A stretch of 51,710 nucleotides of DNA from Archaeoglobi archaeon JdFR-42 (GTDB taxonomy: Archaea > Halobacteriota > Archaeoglobi > Archaeoglobales > JdFR-42), in NCBI GenBank assembly GCA_002010305.1, contig MTND01000002.1, forward strand, positions 1 to 51,710, given 5' to 3'. Below are positions 17,026 through 25,019 of this stretch, piece by piece. Position 1 is the first letter of the stretch. Every line of letters begins with the position of its first letter. The position numbers and the translations under genes are program-made. The notes under the pieces are model-generated. The model was not told the DNA's origin. It made no database searches and saw nothing but the letters and a program-made list of their open reading frames with translations.

Positions 17026-17691
17026 ATGTATCTGGCGACAGTGAGAGTTGAACAGCATACATGTTCTCTTGCAGTGGCAACTAGGGATGGAGAATTGAAA
17101 ATGGATATCCTAGCATATATCATATTGAACGAAGATGATGCGCTTTTTTTAGTCAGAATTGCAGACCCGGATAGAGATGCAGGGAAATATTTCCGGATTA
17201 TGGAAGATCATGAGAGCACGATCTTTATTCAAATACTTGAAAAAACAAAAACCACACTGGATTTTCTTGCTGTAATTAGAGATACTACCGGTATAAGAGC
17301 CTTTGAGGAATCTTTTTGTTTTATTAAACCGCCTATCAGGGTGGAGAATGGAAATAAGGTTTATACAGTTCTTGCACCTGATCTTGCACAGCTAAAGGAG
17401 GCTTATAACAAGCTCAAAGAAGTTGGGAAATGGAAAGTTGTGGAGATTAATAGAGTTACCAAAGGACATAACATTCTTACACAACGACAAAAAGAGGTAA
17501 TTAAAATTGCATATGAAATGGGCTATTTCTCATCTGCCAGACGAGGTGTGACAATACAAGAGATGGCTGATGCCCTGTCGATCTCACGAAGCACTACCCA
17601 TAAGCACTTGAAAGATGGAGTAGGCAAGATTATTCAATACTATATCGATAAACATTCAGTTAAACAGATAATGAATCTAGATGAAGGGTGA
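17026..17691 (+). CDS. Bat-type HTH-10 transcriptional regulator
   Basis: The 221-residue protein has a sensor-like N-terminal beta-rich part (residues 1-155) and a C-terminal HTH of the bacterio-opsin-activator (HTH-10) type: LTQRQKEVIKIAYEMGYF then QEMADALSISRSTTHKHLKDG, residues about 165-205. In haloarchaea and methanogen relatives such proteins activate or repress metabolic operons. The frame is open further upstream, but ATG 17026 fits the family start and the TATA box between the inverted repeats, which implies a leaderless transcript. It probably regulates itself and the divergent DUF2193-DUF2180-aquaporin operon, and might also act on hyuAB downstream. Confidence 0.82.
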   Translation: MYLATVRVEQHTCSLAVATRDGELKMDILAYIILNEDDALFLVRIADPDRDAGKYFRIMEDHESTIFIQILEKTKTTLDFLAVIRDTTGIRAFEESFCFIKPPIRVENGNKVYTVLAPDLAQLKEAYNKLKEVGKWKVVEINRVTKGHNILTQRQKEVIKIAYEMGYFSSARRGVTIQEMADALSISRSTTHKHLKDGVGKIIQYYIDKHSVKQIMNLDEG

Positions 17692-17963
17692 GTTTTGAGT
17701 TGATACTATCTTTATAGTTTTATTGTAGATTTTCTTTTCTTAGTAATATTTGAACAATAGTGGAATCCATAAGTAGATTTGCATTAGATTGTTTATAATT
17801 AAAATAGAGATGAGTGCGAGAAAAATGAAATCTGGCCGAAGATTTTAGCATCAAGCTTAATGTTTCTAGTGAAACGTATGTTTTATGAAAAGAAAAATCA
17901 CAGATTTTAGGACTATCAAACATATACAAAAAAATAAAAAAGATGGAATTCTATCCACTATAA

Positions 17964-19979
17964 ATGTACAGTATGTTCATAGGCACAGATGTTGGCGGGA
18001 CATTCACAGATTTCGTTTACTTTGATGGAAAAGAGATGAATACTTTTAAGGTTTTTTCAACTCCACGAAACCCAGAAAAAGCTGTAGAATATGGTCTTGA
18101 TCTGATAAGAAGTGAAATCAGTCTTGATGAGTTTGAGAATATAATTCTCTCTCATGCAAGCACTGTTGCAACAAATACGATTCTGGAACGGAAAGGAGTA
18201 AAGACGGCTCTCATAACCACTGCCGGTTTCAGGGACGTTATTGAAATTGCAAGGCAGAACAGACCTAGACTATATGATCTCTACTCAGTTCGCCCAAAAC
18301 CACTAATTCCTAGGAATCTCAGGTTTGAGGTTAAAGAAAGGATTGATAAAAATGGAAAGGTCATTAGAGATCTTAAGGAGGATGAAGTAAGAGAGATCGT
18401 GGAAAAACTGAAAAAAGAAGGTGTTGAATCAGTTGCGGTAATATTCCTCTTCTCTTTCCTTTATCCAGATCACGAAAAGAAGGTAAAAGAGATATTGAGA
18501 AAAGAGCTTGACATTGAGGTATCTATTTCAACTGAAGTGTTACCAGAAATAAGAGAATACGAGAGAGGAAGTACAACAGTTCTGGACGCATATATAAAAC
18601 CTATCGTCAAGAACTATCTCTCCAGCTTGGAAATGATTCTTAAGCCTCTTGGAATAAAGGATCTCTATGTGATGCAGTCGAGTGGTGGAGTCGTCAAGGC
18701 GAAAAGCGTGAGGCAGAGACCTGTCTATACTATCCTCTCAGGACCTGCAGGCGGTGTTGCAGCTTCAAAATTTCTTGGTGACCTATTTGGAGAGAAAAAT
18801 CTCCTCACTTTTGACATGGGAGGAACTAGCACAGATGTTTCATCTATCGTCGATGGTGTTTTATCATGGACGTCAGAAGGGTCCATTGTGGGGTATCCAA
18901 TAAAGGTACCGATGATCGAGATCTCTACTATTGGTGCTGGAGGGGGAAGTATTGCTTGGATAGACGAAGGGGGGGCCCTCAGAGTAGGACCGAGATCCGC
19001 TGGATCTGATCCTGGGCCTATATGCTATGGAAAAGGTGGGAAGGATATAACGGTAACGGACAGCAACCTACTTCTTGGATATCTCCATGAAGACCTTTTC
19101 CTGATGGGTAAGATGAGATTGGAAAGAGATCTGGCGTTGAAAGAGGCTGATAAATTTGCTAAGAAGATTTCTATGGATCTCGAGTCTCTTTTGCTTGGTA
19201 TATGGAGTGTTGCGAACTCAAACATGGTAAGGGCTCTCCGAGTAATCTCGGTGGAAAAAGGATATGATCCAGCAGACTTCAAGCTTGTATCCTATGGTGG
19301 AGCAGGGCCCATGCACGCCGGAGTGCTGGCAAAGGAGCTTGGGGTGCCTGAGGTGATAGTTCCGAATTATCCAGGGGTTTTTTCAGCTTTCGGTCTCCTT
19401 GTTTCGGATATCAAACTTGATTACAGTAGATCAGTTCTTCTGGAAGCTGATTCAAGAGCGAAGGAAAAGATAGATTGGACTCTCTCTGAATTCTATACTC
19501 AAGGAGAGAAGGATCTTCAAGAACAGGGTGTTGAGGTAAAAAGAGCGATCTTCATCTCTTCTCTCGATATGAGGTACAAGGGTCAGAGCTACGAAATCAA
19601 TGTACCATATTCGGGAAACCTTCAAGAGGTTATAGAGGAGTTCTATAAAATACATGATCTCAGATATGGTTATTCGGTTAGAGGGGAGGCTGTGGAGATA
19701 GTGAATCTCAGGCTTACTGTACTATCTCCAAGGTACTCTCTTCCGTATTCAAGGCCTCAAAAAGGTAACGGGGAGGAATGGGGAAGGGAAGAGGCAGTGT
19801 TTGAGATAGATGGAGATGTGGAAAGAATAGAAACGCCCCTCTATTTGAGAGATAACCTGTATTCTGGATTTAAAGAGATAGGACCATGTGTAATCTTTGA
19901 TCCTGGATCTACGATAGTCGTGTATCCGGACATGAAATGCAGGGTTGATAAGTATGGAAATTTAAGAATTGAGGTGTAG
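17964..19979 (+). CDS. hyuA: Hydantoinase/oxoprolinase family subunit A
   Basis: HyuA is the ATP-binding subunit of the hydantoinase/5-oxoprolinase/acetone carboxylase superfamily. The 671 residues begin with the phosphate-binding motif GTDVGGTFTDFVYFDG. A second ATPase motif, TFDMGGTSTDVSSIVDG, lies near 285, and GGAGPMHAGVLAKELG near 440, all family hallmarks. Its substrate, an N-methylhydantoin, oxoproline or a ketone, cannot be told from sequence. It is followed two bases later by hyuB, so the two subunits form one enzyme. A 272-base spacer before it holds no gene I can support; an A-rich TATA-like stretch about 25 bases upstream fits a leaderless start. A second ATG at 17973 is also possible. 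Confidence 0.92.
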   Translation: MYSMFIGTDVGGTFTDFVYFDGKEMNTFKVFSTPRNPEKAVEYGLDLIRSEISLDEFENIILSHASTVATNTILERKGVKTALITTAGFRDVIEIARQNRPRLYDLYSVRPKPLIPRNLRFEVKERIDKNGKVIRDLKEDEVREIVEKLKKEGVESVAVIFLFSFLYPDHEKKVKEILRKELDIEVSISTEVLPEIREYERGSTTVLDAYIKPIVKNYLSSLEMILKPLGIKDLYVMQSSGGVVKAKSVRQRPVYTILSGPAGGVAASKFLGDLFGEKNLLTFDMGGTSTDVSSIVDGVLSWTSEGSIVGYPIKVPMIEISTIGAGGGSIAWIDEGGALRVGPRSAGSDPGPICYGKGGKDITVTDSNLLLGYLHEDLFLMGKMRLERDLALKEADKFAKKISMDLESLLLGIWSVANSNMVRALRVISVEKGYDPADFKLVSYGGAGPMHAGVLAKELGVPEVIVPNYPGVFSAFGLLVSDIKLDYSRSVLLEADSRAKEKIDWTLSEFYTQGEKDLQEQGVEVKRAIFISSLDMRYKGQSYEINVPYSGNLQEVIEEFYKIHDLRYGYSVRGEAVEIVNLRLTVLSPRYSLPYSRPQKGNGEEWGREEAVFEIDGDVERIETPLYLRDNLYSGFKEIGPCVIFDPGSTIVVYPDMKCRVDKYGNLRIEV

Positions 19980-19981
19980 CC

Positions 19982-21640
19982 ATGAGAATAGACCCTGTGA
20001 GGCTTGAAGTAATGAAAAATTTGTTTATATCGATAACCGAGGAAATGGGGGCAGTACTTAAAAGGGCTTCCTATTCACCCAATATCAAAGAGAGAATGGA
20101 TGCCAGTTGTGCTCTTTTCGACTGGAAAGGAAGGCTTGTGGCTCAGGCTGAGCATATACCTGTGCACTTGGGTTCTATGCCCTTAGCTATTCAGGTTATA
20201 AAGAAGTTTTATGGAGAGAATGAACTGGAAGAGGGAGATCAGGTAATTCTTAATGACCCGTATAGCGGTGGGTCTCATCTTCCTGATATAACCCTTATTA
20301 AACCTGTGTTTCTGAAGGAAGAAATTGCTGGTTATGTTGTGAATAAAGCTCACCATGCAGATATAGGAGGGATGAGTCCCGGGTCTATGCCTGGGACTAG
20401 TAGTGAAATATTTCAGGAAGGATTGCGAATCCCTCCATCCAAGTTGCTGATAAGGGGGAAAGAGAACAGAGATCTGTTCAGAATAATAGAGTTTAACACA
20501 AGAACACCTGAAGAACGTCTCGGCGATCTCAGGGCTCAGATAGCGGCGAACAACCTTGGAGAGAGGCGGTTAATATCTGCTGTTAAAAAATACGGTGTAG
20601 AGCTCTATAGGCAGTTTGTGGATGAGATGATAGCGTACAGCGAGAGGAGAATGAGGAAAGCGATAAGGGAGATCCCAAATGGAGTCTATTGGGGGGAGGA
20701 TTATATGGATAACGATGGCACTTCTGATGACCCCATAAAAGTTGTATGTACAGTGAAAGTGGAAAATGAAACGATAAGTGTTGATTTCACAGGAACTTCT
20801 ACAGAGAGAGAAGCGAACATAAACGCTCCATATTCTGTAACTCTTTCCTCGGTCTACTATGCGGTAAGGTGTGTAACTGACCCGTACGTCCCCCCTAACC
20901 ATGGTTGCTATATTCCACTTTCAATAAATATCCCAAAAGGAACTTTCCTCAATCCAAGTAGATATCTTGCAGTCTCTGCGGGAAATGTGGAAACATCTCA
21001 GAGGATAGTTGATGTCCTCTTCATCGCATTTTCCAAGGTAATTCCTGAAAGGGTGCCAGCACAGTCATGTGGGTCTATGAACAACGTGCTCATTGGAGGG
21101 AGAAAAGGAAAAGGAGCATTCACATACTATGAAACCATAGGTGGTGGTCAGGGAGCTCGCCCGAAAATGGATGGGCAGGATGGTATTCACGACCATATGA
21201 CCAACACAGCAAACACACCCGTGGAAGTAATAGAGACCGCATACCCAATCTTCATAGAGCGATATGAGTTGATTCCTGACTCATGTGGGCTTGGAAAGAT
21301 GAGAGGCGGTCTAGGGATAAAAAGGGTCATCAGGATTCTTACTGACGCAACCCTTTCAGTTCAGTCAGAGAGGAGAAAATTCAGACCTGTTGGGCTGCAT
21401 GGTGGAAAGGATGGAAGTCCAGGAAGGAACTATGTCATCAGGGAGGGGAAAGTTCTAACTCTTCCATCAAAAGTGACTATTGGGGTAAAAAAGAATGATC
21501 TCATTGTAATAGAAACTCCTGGAGGAGGGGGCTATGGGTTGGTGAAAGAGAGGGATAGAGTACTTATTGAGAGGGATATAGTAGAAGGCAAAGTCACAAT
21601 GGAGAAATATGAGGCTTCTTTTCACGGCCCCTCATTCTAA
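19982..21640 (+). CDS. hyuB: Hydantoinase/oxoprolinase family subunit B
   Basis: HyuB is the partner subunit of HyuA. The 552 residues have the family start (PVRLEVMKNLFISITEEMGAVLKRASYSPNIKERMD), then QAEHIPVHLGSMP, ILNDPYSGGSHLPDITL and HHADIGGMSPGSMPG, with the histidines and aspartates of the metal site. The C-terminal part has GLGKMRGGLGIKRV and ETPGGGGYGL. Length is normal and nothing is missing. It ends the operon. In related enzymes the A and B subunits together hydrolyse a cyclic amide, or carboxylate a ketone, at the expense of ATP. Confidence 0.92.
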   Translation: MRIDPVRLEVMKNLFISITEEMGAVLKRASYSPNIKERMDASCALFDWKGRLVAQAEHIPVHLGSMPLAIQVIKKFYGENELEEGDQVILNDPYSGGSHLPDITLIKPVFLKEEIAGYVVNKAHHADIGGMSPGSMPGTSSEIFQEGLRIPPSKLLIRGKENRDLFRIIEFNTRTPEERLGDLRAQIAANNLGERRLISAVKKYGVELYRQFVDEMIAYSERRMRKAIREIPNGVYWGEDYMDNDGTSDDPIKVVCTVKVENETISVDFTGTSTEREANINAPYSVTLSSVYYAVRCVTDPYVPPNHGCYIPLSINIPKGTFLNPSRYLAVSAGNVETSQRIVDVLFIAFSKVIPERVPAQSCGSMNNVLIGGRKGKGAFTYYETIGGGQGARPKMDGQDGIHDHMTNTANTPVEVIETAYPIFIERYELIPDSCGLGKMRGGLGIKRVIRILTDATLSVQSERRKFRPVGLHGGKDGSPGRNYVIREGKVLTLPSKVTIGVKKNDLIVIETPGGGGYGLVKERDRVLIERDIVEGKVTMEKYEASFHGPSF

Positions 21641-22044
21641 TTTTGAAATCAGGATTTGGTTAATGATGATAAAGTCGTTATAAGCTGCTGGATCTACAGG
21701 AACCAGCAGATCAAATTATAAGTTTTACGGGTAAAACGATTTGACTGAAAATTTTTATTTCAGACAATTCAAGGATTTTGATAAGCTGTATCTGATCTTC
21801 ATGCATTTCTCATCTTACTTCCTTTGACCATCATAATACTTGTATTCAGGTTCATGCCAGCATTGGAGATAGATATACGACTGTTACTGAACTTCCTTTG
21901 GATGGATGACAGAAACAGATTAAAGGGATAACTCTCTCCCACTACCTCCAACTCGTTCTTTCGACAAAGCAAACTTTCTGACTATTTTTTATGGGGAGGA
22001 GGGGATCATAAAAGTAATGTAGTCTGGATAACACCATATAATGG
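21641..22044. other. Intergenic region with several inverted repeats
   Basis: No supportable gene is seen in these 404 bases. Three repeats stand out: CTGCTGG/CCAGCAG (21685-21709, 11-base loop), GTTTTAC-GG-GTAAAAC (21722-21737) and CTGAAA/TTTCAG (21745-21763). The first and third could fold in the hyuAB 3' transcript; the second looks like an operator palindrome. AT-rich stretches before ATG 22045 may hold its promoter. A 25-codon frame at 21854 has no supporting signal. Confidence 0.4.
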
Positions 22045-22671
22045 ATGAACAGGACTTTTCTCAAGATGGTAGAAGGAGTAATTAATAGCGATATGAGTAT
22101 TATTGACCTTGGCTGCGGAGAGGGCAGATTTGAGGTACTTTTCTCACATAAGGTCAAAAAAATACTGGGTATCGACAGGGATCCCCGAAAAATAGAACTG
22201 GCACGAAATAAGGTAAAGGAAATGGGTCTCAGTAATATAGACTTTCTCGTTGATGATGTTTATACGTTGGAAGGTTTTGAAAGTGAATTTGATATAGCGG
22301 TCGCTCACTTTTTTATGGCAGAAGAGGCGGTCAGAACAGCATCAAAAGTGCTTAAACCTGGTGGAATCTTTTTGTTTACATGTTTTGAGAGAAGTCATCT
22401 CATGGAAATTGGGGGTTCTAGGTTTTCCTATTCTGTGGAAGATGTGGTTAGCTGGCTGACAAGATCTGGATTTGCTGTAGATTATATTAATGTGGAAAAG
22501 AATGTTGTTAGAATTTCCAGTAAAAAAGATGCTATAGAATTTTTTGGAATTGAAAAAGTGAATCAGTGGAAGAAGGATGGCAAGTGGGACAGGGTTGAGA
22601 AGCTATTGTTAGATGGAAGCACGAATCTAACTTTGAGTACCTTTATTGGAAAAACAAAAAAGGTAATCTAG
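22045..22671 (+). CDS. Class I SAM-dependent methyltransferase
   Basis: This is a 208-residue class I methyltransferase. Motif I is IIDLGCGEGRFEVLF near 20, the acidic residue after strand 2 is GIDRDPRKIELA near 42, motif post I is DFLVDDVYTLEG, and motif IV/V is DIAVAHFFMAEEAVRTASKVLKPGGIFLFT. The C-terminal third is not typical of a known subfamily, and the substrate is unknown. It stands alone: the hyuAB operon ends 404 bases before it. ATG 22045 follows CATATAATGG; an ATG four bases upstream is out of frame. Confidence 0.85.
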   Translation: MNRTFLKMVEGVINSDMSIIDLGCGEGRFEVLFSHKVKKILGIDRDPRKIELARNKVKEMGLSNIDFLVDDVYTLEGFESEFDIAVAHFFMAEEAVRTASKVLKPGGIFLFTCFERSHLMEIGGSRFSYSVEDVVSWLTRSGFAVDYINVEKNVVRISSKKDAIEFFGIEKVNQWKKDGKWDRVEKLLLDGSTNLTLSTFIGKTKKVI

Positions 22672-22693
22672 TTAGTCCATAGTTATCACGTTA

Positions 22694-22740
22694 TGTTACT
22701 TTGGGTATTGGAAGTAACACCTTATGTTATTATATTTTAT
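22694..22740 (+). terminator. Stem-loop and T-rich tract after the methyltransferase gene
   Basis: TGTTACTT (22694-22701) and AAGTAACA (22712-22719) are perfect reverse complements with a 10-base loop, followed by a T-rich tract. TTATGTTA also occurs twice as a direct repeat (22691, 22722). It may end transcription of the methyltransferase; a regulatory role for the next small gene is also possible. Confidence 0.4.
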
Positions 22741-22821
22741 AAGTTTATTATCAAAAAAATTTTAGCAATTTCTAACATAAACTATAAATAATAAATAATT
22801 AATACTCTTATTGTGGTAACC

Positions 22822-22890
22822 ATGAAAGTGGTTAAAGTATCCAGAAAAGAAGCATATGGCACATGTAAGTGTAAGAGAAGCTGTATGTAA
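22822..22890 (+). CDS. Candidate 22-residue cysteine-rich peptide
   Basis: A short frame encodes a basic, lysine-rich N terminus followed by GTCKCKRSC and a final methionine, so three cysteines fall in the last eight residues. A good TATA box (ACTATAAATA, 22781-22790) predicts a start of transcription near 22812, ten bases before the ATG, and GTGGT precedes it. It stops exactly where the convergent MBL nuclease gene ends. I recognise no family. A thiolate metal-binding peptide is possible; so is a chance frame, given its length. Confidence 0.4.
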   Translation: MKVVKVSRKEAYGTCKCKRSCM

Positions 22891-23853
22891 CTACAATTCT
22901 TTCCAATTTTTTTTAGGTAACTGGTTCAGGGTTATGGCCTCTATGCTCTCTTTCTTAAGAAAATTCACGAGATGTCCTGAGGGATTTCCATGATAAAACA
23001 CCACCACATCAGGCCTGCAATGTTGGATCATTTTAAGTAACCCTAGGAAATCTAGATGGTCGCTCACGACTATTCTGGGCATTCTATAGAAGGGCTGAGC
23101 CGTCAAGATGTATTTTCTTCCTTTAATACTTCGAAGGGTTCTCGGAGATACAACCATCACATCTCCATCATAATTTAATCCACGGATATCTCCCATCAAT
23201 CTTTTACAGATGTTTACAATCTTCTCTTCTGCTCCTACCTCGTATCCGTTAGAAATGAGGTATTCTACTACTTTCTGTGCCTTTCCAATAGGGTATGCTC
23301 CAAAGGAAACGGAACCATGTTCTTCAATCGCAGCAAGAATCCGAGGGTATTCATCTCTGAATATGTATTTTGGATGACCATAAGTGGCTTCTGTAATAAG
23401 GATATTACATTCTGGGAGGGTTTTAAATTTTTTTACGTCACCGGTAACAAGGATTTTCACACCCTCATCCGTCTCCCATGAAAAGGCTGAAGCACCATGC
23501 ATATGCTGAGTTGGATGTGTTGCAACAAATTCCAGTTCTCCGTCAATTCTACTCCCGGGTTCAAAAGTAATACCATTGAACTCCTCACCTGTCACAGCTT
23601 CAAGAATAGAAGACGTCTCTCTGGAAGCAATAGCGTTCCCTCTTTTCATGTTCCTCTGTCCGTAGTGGTCTGAATGGGCATGAGTTATCAGTCCAAACCA
23701 GTTTCTCTTTTCTCTTTTTATAGTTGAGTCTACATGGAATAAGTATTTCTCTCCATTTTGAAAAGCCACAGAAAAGTGAGGAGACATCCTTTCATCATAT
23801 CCAATTCTAAACATTTCAATGTTGAATTCATTTAAGGCTCTCACTGAAAACAT
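22891..23853 (-). CDS. MBL-fold nuclease (YSH1/COG1236-like)
   Basis: This 320-residue metallo-beta-lactamase fold protein has the metal motif ITHAHSDHYGQ near 57 and a later histidine, THPTQHMHGAS. It then has VLVTGDVKKF-type aspartate (ILVTGDVKKF near 135) and AYPIGKAQKV with a C-terminal HGNPSGHL histidine. The pattern matches the exonuclease-like branch of the mRNA 3'-end processing nuclease family. Substrate could be RNA or DNA. The ribosome binding site GAGGT lies inside the end of a small upstream frame (23857-23955), which suggests coupled translation. No KH domain is present, unlike FttA encoded nearby. Confidence 0.85.
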   Translation of the reverse strand: MFSVRALNEFNIEMFRIGYDERMSPHFSVAFQNGEKYLFHVDSTIKREKRNWFGLITHAHSDHYGQRNMKRGNAIASRETSSILEAVTGEEFNGITFEPGSRIDGELEFVATHPTQHMHGASAFSWETDEGVKILVTGDVKKFKTLPECNILITEATYGHPKYIFRDEYPRILAAIEEHGSVSFGAYPIGKAQKVVEYLISNGYEVGAEEKIVNICKRLMGDIRGLNYDGDVMVVSPRTLRSIKGRKYILTAQPFYRMPRIVVSDHLDFLGLLKMIQHCRPDVVVFYHGNPSGHLVNFLKKESIEAITLNQLPKKNWKEL

Positions 23854-23856
23854 GGT

Positions 23857-23955
23857 TTACCTCTGTTTGGGCTTTCTCGGATAACATAGCATACAATCCT
23901 TGCATTTCTGAGGTATGTTTCTGGTGTTTTTAACACGGGCGTTTTCTTTTACCAT
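23857..23955 (-). CDS. Candidate 32-residue CxxCxxC protein upstream of MBL nuclease
   Basis: The minus strand encodes 32 residues with a basic, asparagine-rich start and the motif KCKDCMLCYPRKPK, a CxxCxxC triple followed by a basic tail. It begins at ATG 23955 behind AAGGA and a TATA-like ATATAAATAAC (about 23985-23996), and its stop codon lies three bases before the MBL start and inside that gene's ribosome binding site. A promoter, a binding site and coupling all favour a real gene. Its likely property is metal binding with a basic, possibly RNA-touching surface; the function is unknown. Confidence 0.5.
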   Translation of the reverse strand: MVKENARVKNTRNIPQKCKDCMLCYPRKPKQR

Positions 23956-24021
23956 ATTATCGGGTTCCTTTTAGGTCTATTATGTTATTTATATTTACAA
24001 CATTGTCTGAGATAGTATTTT

Positions 24022-24225
24022 TTAATTTTCTTTTTTTCGGGTCACATCTTTTATCATTTTTACAAGAGACAGAAGAGAAAAAAGAATTAAAATAATACCT
24101 ACATCTGAGTAGTAACCACTCCGGAAATACAGCGTCAATGCTATGCCAAAGGCAAGGATAATAAACACTATTTTTACCTTCAACTTTGCAAGAAAAAATT
24201 TCCATTCTACATCTCTCTTATTCAC
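24022..24225 (-). CDS. Small two-helix membrane protein
   Basis: The frame encodes 67 residues with a charged N terminus, two hydrophobic segments (about 19-35 and 43-57: VFIILAFGIALTLYF and GIILILFSLLSLV) and a basic tail DVTRKKEN, so both ends probably face the cytoplasm. A TATA-like GGTTAAATACC lies about 25 bases before the ATG on the minus strand, consistent with a leaderless transcript. It is divergent from psmB. I do not recognise the family; length and amphipathic charge pattern make it more convincing than overlapping frames. Confidence 0.55.
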   Translation of the reverse strand: MNKRDVEWKFFLAKLKVKIVFIILAFGIALTLYFRSGYYSDVGIILILFSLLSLVKMIKDVTRKKEN

Positions 24226-24281
24226 ATATATGAGTCTGTTTTATGGTATTTAACCGGTTTTGTCCGAATGGAATAATAAAA

Positions 24282-24291
24282 CTTATATAAG
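24282..24291 (+). promoter_or_regulatory. TATA box of psmB-fttA
   Basis: CTTATATAAG at 24282-24291 is a consensus archaeal TATA box. It predicts transcription from about 24312, giving a 40-base leader with GAGGT before ATG 24352. Confidence 0.6.
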
Positions 24292-24351
24292 AGAAATTTG
24301 CAACATAATTTAGCTCTGTTTTGGTGAATCAAAGGGCAAGAGGTATAACAC

Positions 24352-24981
24352 ATGATTTCAAATGCAATATATAAAGGAACAACAACAGTAGGGGTAATTT
24401 GTAAAGATGGAGTGGTCTTAGGGACTGAAAGAAGAGCTACCATGGGCCATTTCATTGCAAGCAAGACTGCAAAAAAGATATATAGAATTGGAGATCGCAT
24501 GGCTCTGACCACTGCTGGATCAGTCGGGGATGCACAGTTTCTGGCGAGGCTGGTTAAAATAGAGTCGGATTTATATCAGTTTAGGCGGGAGAAGTCTATG
24601 AGTGTAGATGCTGTGGCAGCCCTTCTCTCGAACATATTGAATCAAAATCGCTATTTTCCTTATTTCGTTCAGCTTATAGTCGGGGGTGTGGACGAAAAAG
24701 GCTCTAGCTTATATTCCATCGACCCTGTTGGTGGAGCAATAAAAGAGAAAGAGCTGGTAGCTACTGGTTCGGGGAGCCTTACAGCATATGGTGTTCTTGA
24801 AGATCGATATTCTCCTGAACTTACTGTGGAGGAAGCAGCTATTTTGGTGGTAAGAGCCATAAACTCGGCGATGAAGAGAGATTCTGCATCTGGGGATGGG
24901 ATGGATATTGTTAAGATAACAAAGGACGCATACAATGAACTGACTGAAGATGAAATTAATAAGATTTTGAACTCTATCTGA
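24352..24981 (+). CDS. psmB: Proteasome beta subunit
   Basis: PsmB is the proteolytic subunit of the 20S proteasome. After a nine-residue propeptide (MISNAIYKG) the mature chain starts with the catalytic threonine in TTTVGVICKDGVVLGTERRATMG. Lys is present in SKTAKKIYRIGDRM, Asp in the N-terminal strand region, and the Ser/Asp/Ser triad region SASGDGMDIV near 180 is complete. The length of 209 residues is normal. It has its own promoter and precedes fttA by 38 bases, a neighbourhood conserved in many euryarchaea. Confidence 0.97.
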   Translation: MISNAIYKGTTTVGVICKDGVVLGTERRATMGHFIASKTAKKIYRIGDRMALTTAGSVGDAQFLARLVKIESDLYQFRREKSMSVDAVAALLSNILNQNRYFPYFVQLIVGGVDEKGSSLYSIDPVGGAIKEKELVATGSGSLTAYGVLEDRYSPELTVEEAAILVVRAINSAMKRDSASGDGMDIVKITKDAYNELTEDEINKILNSI

Positions 24982-25019
24982 TGTTAATCGGTAGATAAGG
25001 GATAAGGAATACAACTGAA

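Noticed and set aside
21662-21748. Possible C/D box guide RNA (ATGATGA and CTGA boxes)
   Set aside because: The box distance of about 87 bases is too long and no internal C'/D' boxes are evident.
21854-21931. 25-codon frame before the methyltransferase gene
   Set aside because: No promoter or binding site signal and no recognisable protein pattern.
23957-24205. 82-codon minus-strand frame overlapping the small membrane protein gene
   Set aside because: The overlapping frame 24022-24225 has the hydrophobic segments, charge pattern and promoter; this one does not.
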